Source: Alphaproteobacteria bacterium
GTDB taxonomy: Bacteria > Myxococcota_A > UBA796 > GCA-2862545
Direction: 5' to 3'
Length of the DNA stretch: 64,000 nt
Assembly: GCA_020632925.1 (NCBI GenBank)
Contig: JACKER010000011.1
Coordinates: forward strand, 1-64,000
The stretch's first letter is position 1. Every line of letters begins with the position of its first letter. Under the pieces are notes generated by a model. The model saw only the letters and a program-made list of their open reading frames with translations. It had not been told where the DNA came from and did not search any database. Below are positions 7,698-16,484 of this stretch, one piece after another. The position numbers and the translations under genes were made by a program.

Positions 7698-9062
7698 TCA
7701 GTGCCCTCGAACCGGGGGAGCCACCATCTCCTTGATCTCGGTGATGGCGATGGCGGGGAAGGTCTTGGAGAACAGGAGGAACCAGAAGGAGAACCAGCCG
7801 GCCGACCCGATGAGGACGCCCCACTCGATCCAGGTCGGCGCGTACGTCGTCCAGGTGGCGGGGTCGAAGTTGTGGGCGAGCGAGCTCACGATGATGTTGA
7901 ACCGCTCCATCCACATGCCGACGTTGATGATCGCCGCCACGATGAACAGGCTGACGTGGTTCGTCCGGAGCTTCTTGCTGTACCAGGCGATGGGCGCGAT
8001 GCAGTTGCAGAACACCATCAGGTAGAAGGCCCAGCCGTAGTCGGCGGTCGGGGTCGCACGCCAGAAGAAGATGGACTGCTCGAAGGGGTTCTGGCTGTAC
8101 CAGCCGACGAAGTACTCCATGCCGTACGCGTAGGTCAGGATGCCGCTGGTCAGCAGGCACATCTTGGCCAGGTTCTCGTAGTGCCAGGTGTTGACGTACT
8201 TGTGCCAGTCGAACAGGTACGCCATCGGCATCAGGAGGCTGATGACCATCGCGCAGCCGGAGAAGATGGCGCCGGCGACGAAGTAGGGCGGGAAGATCGT
8301 GCTGTGCCAGCCCGGGGTCGGCGCCATCGCGAAGTCCCAGGAGACGACGCTGTGCACCGAGAGCACCAGCGGGGCGGCGAAGGCGGCGAAGAACCCGTAG
8401 GACCCCATGTAGGAGTGCCACTGGACGTGCGTGCCGCGCCAGCCGACCGAGAGCACCCCGTACACCCGACGGACCAGGCCGCGGGAGTGGTCGCGGAAGA
8501 CCGCGATGTCCGGGATCAGCCCGACGTAGAAGAACACCGCGGAGACCGTGAAGTACGTGCTGATCGCGAACACGTCCCACATCAGCGGGCTCTTGAAGTT
8601 CATCCACAGCTGACGCTGGTTCGGGTACGGGAAGAACCAGTACGCCTGCCAGCAACGGCCGAGGTGGAGGACCGGGAAGAGCAGCGCGGTCATGACGGCG
8701 AAGACGGTCATCGCCTCGGACGCGCGGTACACCCCGGTCCGCCAGCGGCTGCGGACGAGGAAGAGGATGGCGGAGATCAGCGTGCCGGCGTGACCGATAC
8801 CGATCCAGAAGACGAACGTGACGATGTACACGCCCCACTGGATCGGCGGATGGTAGCCGGAGACACCCATGCCCCAGGTGAACTGCTGGTACCAGCACCA
8901 ACCGCCGTAGACCATGGCGATGGCAGCCAGGACGACGGCCACCGCCCAGCCGACGGTCGGCTTCAGGAGGACCCGGATGATGTCCCGGTTGGTCTCCCCG
9001 TAGGTCGCGGGCCGGTTCGGCCTGCCCGGATCATTCGCATCGATGGGATCGACGAGCGCCAC
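7698..9062 (-). CDS. actC: Alternative complex III subunit ActC (NrfD/PsrC-like membrane subunit)
   Basis: Encodes 454 residues with about ten transmembrane helices. The N-terminal sequence (YGETNRDIIRVLLKPTVGW, then VVLAAIAMVYGGWCWYQQFTWGMGVSGYHPP) and the conserved FWIGIGHAGTLISAIL helix are typical of ActC/NrfD quinol-binding subunits. ActC packs against the iron-sulfur subunit ActB and is expected to hold the quinol oxidation site. Its stop lies 3 bases before the actD start, and its start lies 8 bases after the actB stop, consistent with a single transcript. Confidence 0.92.
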   Translation of the reverse strand: MALVDPIDANDPGRPNRPATYGETNRDIIRVLLKPTVGWAVAVVLAAIAMVYGGWCWYQQFTWGMGVSGYHPPIQWGVYIVTFVFWIGIGHAGTLISAILFLVRSRWRTGVYRASEAMTVFAVMTALLFPVLHLGRCWQAYWFFPYPNQRQLWMNFKSPLMWDVFAISTYFTVSAVFFYVGLIPDIAVFRDHSRGLVRRVYGVLSVGWRGTHVQWHSYMGSYGFFAAFAAPLVLSVHSVVSWDFAMAPTPGWHSTIFPPYFVAGAIFSGCAMVISLLMPMAYLFDWHKYVNTWHYENLAKMCLLTSGILTYAYGMEYFVGWYSQNPFEQSIFFWRATPTADYGWAFYLMVFCNCIAPIAWYSKKLRTNHVSLFIVAAIINVGMWMERFNIIVSSLAHNFDPATWTTYAPTWIEWGVLIGSAGWFSFWFLLFSKTFPAIAITEIKEMVAPPVRGH

Positions 9063-9070
9063 CGTTCACC

Positions 9071-12000
9071 TCAATGGCCGCCGGCGTCATGCGCCGGCTC
9101 GTGGTGGGTTCCCTCGGTCTCGTGACCGCTCGCCGCTGCGTGCTCGCCGCCGCCGCCGTGATGGGGGCGGTGGACGTGGAACGACGCGCGGGAGAGGTAG
9201 TTGACCGCGGGGAAGGTGTTGATGTCGGACAGGGCGAGGTAGTTGCGGCCCGACTTACGGGTCTTGTGCGGCGTCGACTCGGGGTCGTTGAGGTTGCCGA
9301 AGGACAGGGCCTGCGAGGGGCAGGCCTCGGCGCACGCCGTCAGCTGGTTCAGCGCCTCGTTCGGCACCGTGTTGGTGAAGCCCTCGGCGCGGTACGCGGC
9401 CTTGGTGCGGCGGATCCGCTGCACGCAGAACGTGCACTTCTCCATGACGCCCATCGTGCGCGCCACCACGTCCGGGTTCAGCTGGAGGTTGAAGGGCTCC
9501 GGCCAGACGTAGGAGTGGTAGTTGAAGCGACGGACCGAGTAGGGGCAGGCGTTGGCGCAGTACCGGGTGCCGACGCACCGGTTGTAGACCATCGCGTTGA
9601 GGCCGTCGATCGTGTGGTAGGTCGCGAGGACCGGGCAGACCGACTCGCAGGGCGCGTGGGCGCACTGCTGGCACATCATCGGCACGAAGTGGACGGAGGG
9701 GCTCTCGTCGTCCGTGTGCTTCGCGAAGAAGCGGTCGATGCGGATCCAGGCCAGCTGGCGGGCCTTCTCCATCTTCCACTTGCCGACGACCGGCAGGTTG
9801 TTCTCGGCCTGGCAGGCCACCATGCAGGCGCCGCAGCCGTTGCACGCGTTGGTGTCGACCGTCAGCGTGAAGCGGTACGTCGGGTGGTCGGGCACCGGGT
9901 AGAAGTCGACGAAGCTCGTCTTCTCCATCTCGGCGTCCGGGTTCTGCTTGCGCCAGGCGGACTCGTTGGCCGTCAGCCGGCGATCCATCTCCATGTGGTG
10001 GATGCCGTTGAGGTGGCCGACGTGCTCGGTCTCGGCGTCCCCGACCTTGGACCACTCCTCGGCTTCGCAGACGACGGCGAAGTTGCGGTCGGCGTCGTCG
10101 TCGTTGCCGTAGGTCGAGACGAGGTTCGCGCGGGCACCGGTGGCGGCGACGGCGACCTTCACGCCCTGCACGACATAGGCCCCGCTCGGGTCCTTGCGGT
10201 CCGGCAGGATGGCCAGGACGTTGGCGCCGCGGCCCTCCTCGGCGTACCGACCGGAGGCGGCCGTCTTGCCGCCGCCCATGGCCACCGCGATCACGTCCTT
10301 CGCGACGCAGGGGTGGACCTCGACGCCGACCTTGATCTCGCCGCCGGGCGCCGTGATCTTGATCTCGTCGTTGTCCCGGACGCCGAGCTTGCCGGCGGTC
10401 TCGGGGTGGACCAGCGCCCAGGTGTCCCACACGTGACCCGTCATGGGGTCCGGCGTCTCCTGCGCCCACGGCTCGTTGGCGTACCGGCCGTCGAGCTTGA
10501 AGTTGTGGGCGTAGACCGCGAGGTGGTACGCGCCGTCACCCGCGTGCTCCGCCGTGGACGCGAGGTCCATGGAGCCCGTCACCGTCAGCGAGCCGCCGGC
10601 CATACCGGTGGCGACCATGCCACGCTGGAGGGTGCCGTCGAGCCACTGGCGGGTGCGCGCGGCCGAGATGTCCACGGGCGGCGGGGTCCAGTCGGCCGGG
10701 GCGTCCTCGGGCGGTGCGGGGACCGGAGCGAACCGCGCCCACACCGTCCAGAGGTGGTCGCGCCAAGACAGGGCCGGCGCGGTGGCGGCGTCGAGGGCGC
10801 GCCACAGGTCGAAGAGCACGTCGCCCATCGAACGGGTGTCGCCGCGAGGCGTGGCGCCGGGCTGGCGGGTGAGGAGGACACCGGCGGCCATCTCCTCGTC
10901 GCCCCAGTCCTCGAACGCGTCGTGCGTCGGCATCCAGAGCTTGGCGGCGGCGTTGGTCTCGTTCGGCGAGCCCGTGAGCGACACCACCGTCCCGACGTTG
11001 GCCAGCGCGGCGGCGAAGGTGCCACCGGGCAGCGCGTGGACGAGGTCCACGTCGTCGAGCAGCAGCACGCCGACCTTGCCGGCCTGCATGTCCGCGACCA
11101 GCGCCTGGACGTCGGCGAGGCTCGAGATGGGACCGCGGTACCCGCCGGGACGCATCGTCTCGTGTCCCGAGACGTGGTTGAGGAGGTACACGGCGCCCGC
11201 GAGCCGGGTGGCGGCCGCGGAGGCGCCGTTGATGCCGCCGGGGAGGGCGACCGCCGACTCCATGGCGAAGGCCTTGGCGATCGACTGGATCGTCTCGGCG
11301 CTGATGCCCGAGGCGCTGGCGGCGGCCTCGACGTTGGCGGCTGCGAGCATCGCCGTCGCGGGCCCGGAGTAGTGCTTCGCGTCGGCCACGAGCTTCGCGA
11401 TCGCCAGCGCGACCATCGCCTCGGTGCCGGGCACGCAGCCGTGCCAGTCGTCGGCGTTGGCGGCGGTCTGGTCCTTCACCGGGGTCACCGCGACGAAGCG
11501 GGCGACGTAGTTGCCGTGGTTGGCGCTCTTCGCGGTGGCGAAGGAGGCACGCAGCCCGGGGGACGCGTACGCGTCGCCGAGGAACGGCGCGCCGAAGGAC
11601 AGCACCATCCGAGCGTCGTCGAGGAGGTACCGAGGCAGGCCCACGTCGCCGAACAGCGCCTTGGCGGCGAGCGCTTCCGCGTCGAGCCCGAGCGGCTCGA
11701 AGAAGAGCGCGTTGCCGCTGGTGACGGTCCGCAGGACATCGACGATCGTGCCCGAGCGGTAGGGGCCGACGTAGGCCACCTTCTTGCCCGCGGAACGCGC
11801 GGCGACGGCCTTGCCGACGAGCTCCCTGGTCGCATCGTCCCAGGTCGCGGGGGCGCCGTCCTTGCGGGGCGCCGTCACGCGGTCGGGGGACCAGTGCTTC
11901 TGGAGCTCGAACAGGTTGGCGGCGGTGACGGCGCGGGCGACGCCCGTGTTGTCGTTCGCGCCGACGTTGATCACCCGTCCGTCGCGGTGCACGGACACGA

Positions 12001-12199
12001 CCGGCCAGGCGCGGGGCCCGGTGCCGATCGTGGTCGCGAAGTGCGAGTTGGTGCCCGGCGTGGTCTGCTCGGGGCGGGTGACGAAGGGAAGGACCTTCTC
12101 GACGGGCGTGAAGTACACGTTGTCGTCGAGCGTGCACGCCGAAGCCGCAGAAACGGTCCCGCCGAGCCCGAGTGCCTTGAGGAAGTCGCGTCGGTTCAT
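9071..12199 (-). CDS. actB: Alternative complex III subunit ActB (molybdopterin-fold plus iron-sulfur subunit)
   Basis: Encodes 1042 residues. The N-terminus MNRRDFLKALGLGG is a twin-arginine signal, so the folded protein is exported. The first 700 residues have the molybdopterin-oxidoreductase fold, which in ActB lacks the cofactor. The last 280 form a four-cluster ferredoxin domain: CNGCGACMVACQ (about residue 785), CQQCAHAPCESVCP (about 840), CVGTRYCANACP (about 880), and CTFCVQR with CAEACP (about 920-955). A His-rich tail follows. The clusters pass electrons from quinol in ActC to the haems of ActA. A fused molybdopterin-like and FeS protein of this size next to a pentahaem gene separates ActB from polysulfide or formate dehydrogenase subunits. 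Confidence 0.93.
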   Translation of the reverse strand: MNRRDFLKALGLGGTVSAASACTLDDNVYFTPVEKVLPFVTRPEQTTPGTNSHFATTIGTGPRAWPVVSVHRDGRVINVGANDNTGVARAVTAANLFELQKHWSPDRVTAPRKDGAPATWDDATRELVGKAVAARSAGKKVAYVGPYRSGTIVDVLRTVTSGNALFFEPLGLDAEALAAKALFGDVGLPRYLLDDARMVLSFGAPFLGDAYASPGLRASFATAKSANHGNYVARFVAVTPVKDQTAANADDWHGCVPGTEAMVALAIAKLVADAKHYSGPATAMLAAANVEAAASASGISAETIQSIAKAFAMESAVALPGGINGASAAATRLAGAVYLLNHVSGHETMRPGGYRGPISSLADVQALVADMQAGKVGVLLLDDVDLVHALPGGTFAAALANVGTVVSLTGSPNETNAAAKLWMPTHDAFEDWGDEEMAAGVLLTRQPGATPRGDTRSMGDVLFDLWRALDAATAPALSWRDHLWTVWARFAPVPAPPEDAPADWTPPPVDISAARTRQWLDGTLQRGMVATGMAGGSLTVTGSMDLASTAEHAGDGAYHLAVYAHNFKLDGRYANEPWAQETPDPMTGHVWDTWALVHPETAGKLGVRDNDEIKITAPGGEIKVGVEVHPCVAKDVIAVAMGGGKTAASGRYAEEGRGANVLAILPDRKDPSGAYVVQGVKVAVAATGARANLVSTYGNDDDADRNFAVVCEAEEWSKVGDAETEHVGHLNGIHHMEMDRRLTANESAWRKQNPDAEMEKTSFVDFYPVPDHPTYRFTLTVDTNACNGCGACMVACQAENNLPVVGKWKMEKARQLAWIRIDRFFAKHTDDESPSVHFVPMMCQQCAHAPCESVCPVLATYHTIDGLNAMVYNRCVGTRYCANACPYSVRRFNYHSYVWPEPFNLQLNPDVVARTMGVMEKCTFCVQRIRRTKAAYRAEGFTNTVPNEALNQLTACAEACPSQALSFGNLNDPESTPHKTRKSGRNYLALSDINTFPAVNYLSRASFHVHRPHHGGGGEHAAASGHETEGTHHEPAHDAGGH

Positions 12200-12208
12200 C
12201 GCGGGCCC

Positions 12209-12964
12209 CTACTTGTGGCAGGTCCAGCAGTCCTTCAGCTCTGCACGCCGAAGGTCCGCGGCCTCTCCGTAGTTCTTGTCGATCGACGGGTGGTTCCGGT
12301 GGCAATCGAGGCACCAGCCCATCTGCAGGGTCGCCTCGCGGATCATGACCTCGTCCACCACCCGGTACTTGCGGCCCTCGGCGTCGCCCGGGATGGGCTC
12401 CAGCCGGTACTGGCCCTGCAGCTGCACCTGGCCGTGACACTCCGTGCAGTTCAGCCCGCCAGCGATGTGTCGGCTGTGGTTGAAGTGGACGTAGTCCGGC
12501 AGGTCGTGGACCTTCTGCCACGGGATCGGCTTGGCGTTCGCCTCGCGGATCGGCTGGCCGAACTCGTCCTTGCGGACGGTGCACTTCGGCTGGCCACACC
12601 AGTGGTCGTGGATCTTCTGGACCTCGGGCGACTCCAGCTTCACGTACTGATGGCAGCCCATACAGGCCTGCATCGGCGGCACGCCGCTGTGGATCGACCG
12701 GCGGGCCTCCGAGTGGCAGTACTGGCAGTCGATCCCGAGCTCGCTCGCATGCACGAAGTGCGAGAACTGGATCGGCTGCTCGAGCGCCTTCCCGGTGGCC
12801 CGGCCCGCAGCGATCTGCCCGGTGTTCGGGCCGTACTGCGGCAGGACGGGGTGGTAGTCGAGCGGGAACTTGGGATCGCCCATCTTCTCGGCTTCGGCCA
12901 CGGTGCACGCGGTGGGAATCAGGAAGATTCCGGCTGCTACGGGCAGAAGGACCAGGTGGCGCAT
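12209..12964 (-). CDS. actA: Alternative complex III subunit ActA (pentahaem cytochrome c)
   Basis: Encodes 251 residues from the ATG at 12964 (MRHLVLLPVAAGIFLIPTAC). A lipoprotein-type signal with Cys at about residue 20 suggests membrane anchoring. Five c-type haem motifs are visible in order: CQYCH, CMGCH, CTECH, CLDCH and the C-terminal CWTCH. This is the usual count for ActA, which takes electrons from the ActB clusters and passes them to ActE or a soluble cytochrome. It is the first gene of the actABCDEF operon; actB starts 9 bases downstream. In many bacteria cytochrome oxidase genes follow this operon, but none are present here. Confidence 0.92.
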   Translation of the reverse strand: MRHLVLLPVAAGIFLIPTACTVAEAEKMGDPKFPLDYHPVLPQYGPNTGQIAAGRATGKALEQPIQFSHFVHASELGIDCQYCHSEARRSIHSGVPPMQACMGCHQYVKLESPEVQKIHDHWCGQPKCTVRKDEFGQPIREANAKPIPWQKVHDLPDYVHFNHSRHIAGGLNCTECHGQVQLQGQYRLEPIPGDAEGRKYRVVDEVMIREATLQMGWCLDCHRNHPSIDKNYGEAADLRRAELKDCWTCHK

Positions 12965-13075
12965 GCGCCCTCCAGTGGCTCTGAGGGCCAACGACGTACC
13001 GAGGCGCGGATCGGGGTTCAAGGGCACCGCAACGACGGGCGGCACCGGCAGCCGCACAAAACCGCGAATGACCCG

Positions 13076-13981
13076 TCAGTCGGTCCCGCCTGCATCGGAT
13101 CGATGCGGGAGCGTACCGGTGGTCCGAGCCCCCAGCATCGCGACGAGATCGAGCACGTGCAGGACGCGTTCCTCGGCCACGTACGGGGCGGTTCCGTCCA
13201 GGATCCTCGCGGACACCCGTCGCTGATCCTTGGGGAAGAGCTCGCCCACGCCGAGCAGCGTCTGCGGGACCCCGTCCCGCGTGAGGAGATCGTTCGACTG
13301 CTTCCAGGCAGCACCGGCAGCGGTCCGGACCTCGAGCAGGGTGCGTCGCTGGAAGTAGGGCGCCTGCTCGAAGAGGCAGGTGGCACGGCTGCCGTGGGCG
13401 GTCAGGAGCTCGGCGGTCAGCCGCCCGGGCTCGTGATCCACCGCGACCACCGAAGCGATCGGGCCGGTCACGGCGCACAGCCGGTGGAGCCGCGCGACGT
13501 TGGCGAGGGCGAGATCCGGTGCGCTCGCGCCCTCGGGACCGACGCCGCGGAAGGAGACCGAGGCGGACGCGACGATCTCGGGACGGACGTGCGACCCGAG
13601 CGTGCGGCCTGCTGCTTCGAGGAGCTCGATGTGCTCCACGTGGAGCACCAGGCCTCGCTCACGGGCCAGCGCGAACAGCGACGCAGCCTCGCTCGCGGTC
13701 GTCGCCAGGGGGAACTCGACGAGGCAGTGGCGCCCTGCGCGCAGGACCTGTCGGGCCTGATCCGCATGGACCCCGGTCGGGCTGCAGATCGCGACGACGT
13801 CCGCGCTGGCGATGGCGTCCGCGAGGTCCGTCGCCATCCGGGCACCCGTCTCCGGGGCGTGCTTGCCGCGCCACACACAGGCGAGCTGCGCGCGCGGGTC
13901 CGCGGCGATCGCGCGAGCGCGCGCCCGACCGGCGACCCCCACACCGATCACCGACCATCGCAGGATGGAACCCGCGCTCAT
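13076..13981 (-). CDS. Gfo/Idh/MocA-family oxidoreductase resembling biliverdin reductase
   Basis: Encodes 301 residues from the ATG at 13981. The Rossmann NAD(P) motif GVGVAG is at 13-18, followed by the AICSPTGVHADQARQVLRAG helix. The signature block at 87-120 reads LVEFPL... VLHVEHIELLEAA, which closely follows the LVEYPM... VLHEEHVELL block of biliverdin reductase A. The Gfo/Idh/MocA EKP triplet is replaced by EFP, as EYP in biliverdin reductases. The C-terminal half has the expected mixed beta-sheet domain. Length matches the family (about 290-330). It sits 111 bases upstream of actA in the same direction. No haem oxygenase or phytochrome is seen nearby, so substrate assignment is tentative; it may be another small dehydrogenase of this superfamily. 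Confidence 0.65.
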   Translation of the reverse strand: MSAGSILRWSVIGVGVAGRARARAIAADPRAQLACVWRGKHAPETGARMATDLADAIASADVVAICSPTGVHADQARQVLRAGRHCLVEFPLATTASEAASLFALARERGLVLHVEHIELLEAAGRTLGSHVRPEIVASASVSFRGVGPEGASAPDLALANVARLHRLCAVTGPIASVVAVDHEPGRLTAELLTAHGSRATCLFEQAPYFQRRTLLEVRTAAGAAWKQSNDLLTRDGVPQTLLGVGELFPKDQRRVSARILDGTAPYVAEERVLHVLDLVAMLGARTTGTLPHRSDAGGTD

Positions 13982-14069
13982 CCTCGTCCTCCCTACCCGA
14001 GACAGGGTGCGCGGAGTAACCAGCGCTTCGAGCCGTGCCACAATGCGTGGCCGACGGAGGAGATCTCGA

Positions 14070-14504
14070 ATGACCCGGTTCGTGCTGCTGTGGCTCTCGA
14101 TGGCCGCTTGTGGGGGCAACGGGAAGAAGGAGACGGAGCCGCCGATGCCTCCGCCCGCGCCGGCCCCCGCCCCGACGCCGCCCCCCGCGCCCGTGCAGAC
14201 CCCGGCGGAGCTGTACGAGCAGTGCAAGGACCGCATGGAGCTGCCCCAGGCGGACGGCGAGTGCCAGACCGACGCCGACTGCGCGACGGCCGGTTGCGGC
14301 GGCGAGGTCTGCACCACCGTGGCCGCCAAGGCCGACGTGATGACCACCTGCGACGAGAAGCTCTGCTTCAAGGTGGTCGACGCCTGCGGCTGTCACGAGG
14401 GGAAGTGCACCTGGACGCTGCTCGACAAGGTGCCCGAGAGCCAGATCCCCACGACGCCCAACAACTCGCTGCCGCTGACGGCCCCCAAGCCCGCCGAGCC
14501 GTGA
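14070..14504 (+). CDS. Cysteine-rich lipoprotein
   Basis: Encodes 144 residues starting at ATG 14070, preceded by GGAGG at 14056-14060. MTRFVLLWLSMAACGGN gives a lipoprotein signal with Cys 14 or 15. A Pro/Ala-rich spacer (about residues 25-45) leads to a compact domain with ten cysteines (C-x15-C, DCATAGCGGEVC, TTCDEKLC, DACGCHEGKC). This spacing resembles the small eight-cysteine-cluster domain found in secreted Myxococcota proteins; disulphide bonding is expected. It is predicted to be surface-exposed. Its stop overlaps the GTG of rsmD, so the two are probably translationally coupled though functionally unrelated. Confidence 0.72.
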   Translation: MTRFVLLWLSMAACGGNGKKETEPPMPPPAPAPAPTPPPAPVQTPAELYEQCKDRMELPQADGECQTDADCATAGCGGEVCTTVAAKADVMTTCDEKLCFKVVDACGCHEGKCTWTLLDKVPESQIPTTPNNSLPLTAPKPAEP

Positions 14505-15040
14505 GCGCGCCGCAGGGGCGGCCCCGCCTCACCGGGGGCACCGCCCGCAACCGACCCCTGGCGGCGGAGGTGCCGAGCAGCGCTCGCCCGACGTCGGCGA
14601 GGGTCCGCGAAGCGCTGTTCTCGATGGTGGGCCAGCACCTCGAGGGGCAGCGCGTGCTCGACGCTTTCGGCGGGGCCGGGCTCCTGGGGCTGGAGGCCTG
14701 GTCTCGAGGGGCGGAGGTCGTGGTCGTCGAGCGCGACCCCAGGGCCGTCGCCGCGATCCGAGCCAACATCCGCGCGCTCGGTGCGAGCCTCGAGGTCGTG
14801 GCCGGCGACGTGCTCGCGCTGGTCCCTGGCCTGGGACGGTTCGATCTGGTGCTCGTCGATCCGCCCTACGCCCTCGATCCCGGTCCGATCCTCGCCCGGC
14901 TGGCACCCGCGGTGGCAGGCTCGCTGGTCCTCGAACACGACGCCTCCAGCGAACCCCCGCCGGTGGCTGGTCTGGTGCTGGACCGCCGCAAGGGGTACGG
15001 CGGCACCGCGCTGGCCGTGTACCGCGCGGAGGAGCCGTGA
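14501..15040 (+). CDS. rsmD: 16S rRNA (guanine(966)-N2)-methyltransferase
   Basis: Encodes 179 residues, the usual RsmD length. After an N-terminal GGTARNRPL segment come the SAM-binding motif VLDAFGGAGLLGLEA, the acidic strand end VVVVERD, and the catalytic DPPY at 120-123. RsmD methylates G966 in the 30S head using S-adenosylmethionine. The GTG start at 14501 overlaps the upstream TGA, and the stop overlaps the GTG of the next gene, so three genes are packed as a coupled unit. Its fit to the family is good; a related N2-guanine methyltransferase is the only serious alternative. Confidence 0.88.
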   Translation: MSAPQGRPRLTGGTARNRPLAAEVPSSARPTSARVREALFSMVGQHLEGQRVLDAFGGAGLLGLEAWSRGAEVVVVERDPRAVAAIRANIRALGASLEVVAGDVLALVPGLGRFDLVLVDPPYALDPGPILARLAPAVAGSLVLEHDASSEPPPVAGLVLDRRKGYGGTALAVYRAEEP

Positions 15041-15984
15041 CGAGCGAGGAGCTGCTGCGGCGGGTGATCGCGGGTGAGCGACGCGCGCTGGCGCGCGCCG
15101 TGACCTGGGTGGAGCTGCGCCACGGAGGGCTGGCGGAGCGCGTGGGGGCTCGGCCTCCGCGTCGCACGTCCGGACCCGGGCAGCCCGTCGTCATCGGGGT
15201 CACCGGGGCACCCGGCGCCGGCAAGTCGACCTTCGTGGACGGGCTGGTGACCGAGTCCCGCGCTCGGGGCGAGCGGGTCGCGGTGGTGGCGGTCGACCCG
15301 AGCTCACCGTTCTCGGGCGGCGCGATCCTCGGAGACCGCATCCGCATGGAGCGGCACACCGGCGACGACGGGGTCTTCATCCGGTCGCTGTCCTCGCGGG
15401 GGCACCTCGGGGGGCTGTCCCCGGCGGCCACCGAAGTGGTGGACCTGCTCGACGTGGCCGGCTTCGACCGCGTGGTGGTGGAGACGGTGGGGGTCGGGCA
15501 GTCCGAGCTCGGCGTGATGGAGGTCGCCGACACGGTGATCGTCGTCCTCACGCCCGAGTCCGGCGACGCCGTGCAGGCGATGAAGGCGGGCCTGCTGGAG
15601 ATTGCGGACCTCTTCGTCGTGAACAAGGCGGACCGACCGGGAGCGGACCGGATGGTGCGCGATCTGCGCCAGATGGTGCATCTCGGGACCCACGGCGAGG
15701 GCGTGTGGACACCCCCGGTGCTCTCCGCGGTGGCGACCGAAGGGAAGGGGGTGGCGGAGGTCGCTGCCGAGGTCGCGAGGCACGCGGCGTGGTGCGCGGG
15801 CGAGGGGCGTTCGACCTGGTCGCGGCGGCGCGGGGACGCCAGGGTTCGGTTGGCGCTCGATCTGGTCGCCGAGCAGGCGCGGCGGGAGGCCCAGGAGCGG
15901 CTCGCAGCGAACCGCTGGGCGGACGCGCTTCGGGACGGCAGCCTCTCGCCGCACGAGGTGGCGAGGCGCCTGTGCTCCTCCTGA
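15037..15984 (+). CDS. meaB: MeaB/ArgK-family P-loop GTPase
   Basis: Encodes 315 residues. The P-loop GAPGAGKS is at 57-64, then VAVVAVDPSSPFSGGAILGDRIRM, VVVETVGVGQSE (switch region), and NKAD for guanine specificity. The N-terminal helical arm and C-terminal dimerisation helices are present, and length is typical. MeaB-type GTPases load and protect adenosylcobalamin-dependent methylmalonyl-CoA mutase in propionate and odd-chain fatty-acid metabolism. No mutase gene is in the window, so the partner must be elsewhere. The GTG start at 15037 overlaps the rsmD stop. Confidence 0.88.
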   Translation: MTSEELLRRVIAGERRALARAVTWVELRHGGLAERVGARPPRRTSGPGQPVVIGVTGAPGAGKSTFVDGLVTESRARGERVAVVAVDPSSPFSGGAILGDRIRMERHTGDDGVFIRSLSSRGHLGGLSPAATEVVDLLDVAGFDRVVVETVGVGQSELGVMEVADTVIVVLTPESGDAVQAMKAGLLEIADLFVVNKADRPGADRMVRDLRQMVHLGTHGEGVWTPPVLSAVATEGKGVAEVAAEVARHAAWCAGEGRSTWSRRRGDARVRLALDLVAEQARREAQERLAANRWADALRDGSLSPHEVARRLCSS

Positions 15985-16481
15985 TCCTCGCGGGTTGCCC
16001 GAAGCGTCGGGTCGAACCGCCACCGCTGGAGACGGTCGATCACGGTGCACCGACCGAGGTGCGCGTGGCGGTCGACGGGCCCATCACCTGGATCATGGAC
16101 CGCGAGCCCGGGCTGTGCCTCCCCATCCCGAGCGGCTGGTCCGGGACGACGGGTCCGGCGCCGCTCGTGCTCGAGATCGCGGACGACGCGGGCCGCCGCG
16201 TCGAGCTGTCCGTCTCGGCGCTGCCCTTCCCGTCCCAGCGCGAAGGGTACGAGCTGCTGTTCGAGGACGACGGCAGCTACCGCACCGTCCCCCTGCTGAT
16301 CGGCGGCGGGACCCGCAGCTGGCAGTCGGTCGATCCCTACGGTCCGCTCGTCCAGGCCTGGTACGGCCAGGTCGGTGGGCAGGAGGTGGAGGTGGCGGTG
16401 ACGACACCTCTGGACTCGGCAACCGCGAGCTACGACCTGCTGCACGCCCTCGTCGCCGGCCTCTGCACGACCGGGCGCTGA
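15972..16481 (+). CDS. Putative lipoprotein
   Basis: Encodes 169 residues from a GTG at 15972 that lies inside the last codons of the GTPase gene (13-base overlap). The N-terminus MLLLILAGCPKRR is a minimal lipoprotein signal with lipobox LAGC. The body is beta-rich (ITWIMDREPGLCLPIPSGWSG, LVLEIADDAGRRVELSVSALPFPS, YGPLVQAWYGQVGGQEVEVAV), compatible with a small exported globular domain that handles a posttranslocational target such as a peptide or lipid. No family was recognised. It ends 3 bases before the convergent surface-protein gene. Confidence 0.65.
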   Translation: MLLLILAGCPKRRVEPPPLETVDHGAPTEVRVAVDGPITWIMDREPGLCLPIPSGWSGTTGPAPLVLEIADDAGRRVELSVSALPFPSQREGYELLFEDDGSYRTVPLLIGGGTRSWQSVDPYGPLVQAWYGQVGGQEVEVAVTTPLDSATASYDLLHALVAGLCTTGR

Positions 16482-16484
16482 GAC

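Noticed and set aside
9071..12199. actB as a formate dehydrogenase or polysulfide reductase
   Set aside because: Fusion with the four-cluster ferredoxin domain, the pentahaem actA neighbour and DUF3341 actD define alternative complex III.
9074..15040. A very long plus-strand open frame (about 1990 codons) antisense to the complex III operon
   Set aside because: It is a shadow of GC-rich coding sequence on the other strand; only its last 179 codons (rsmD, from GTG 14501) show family motifs.
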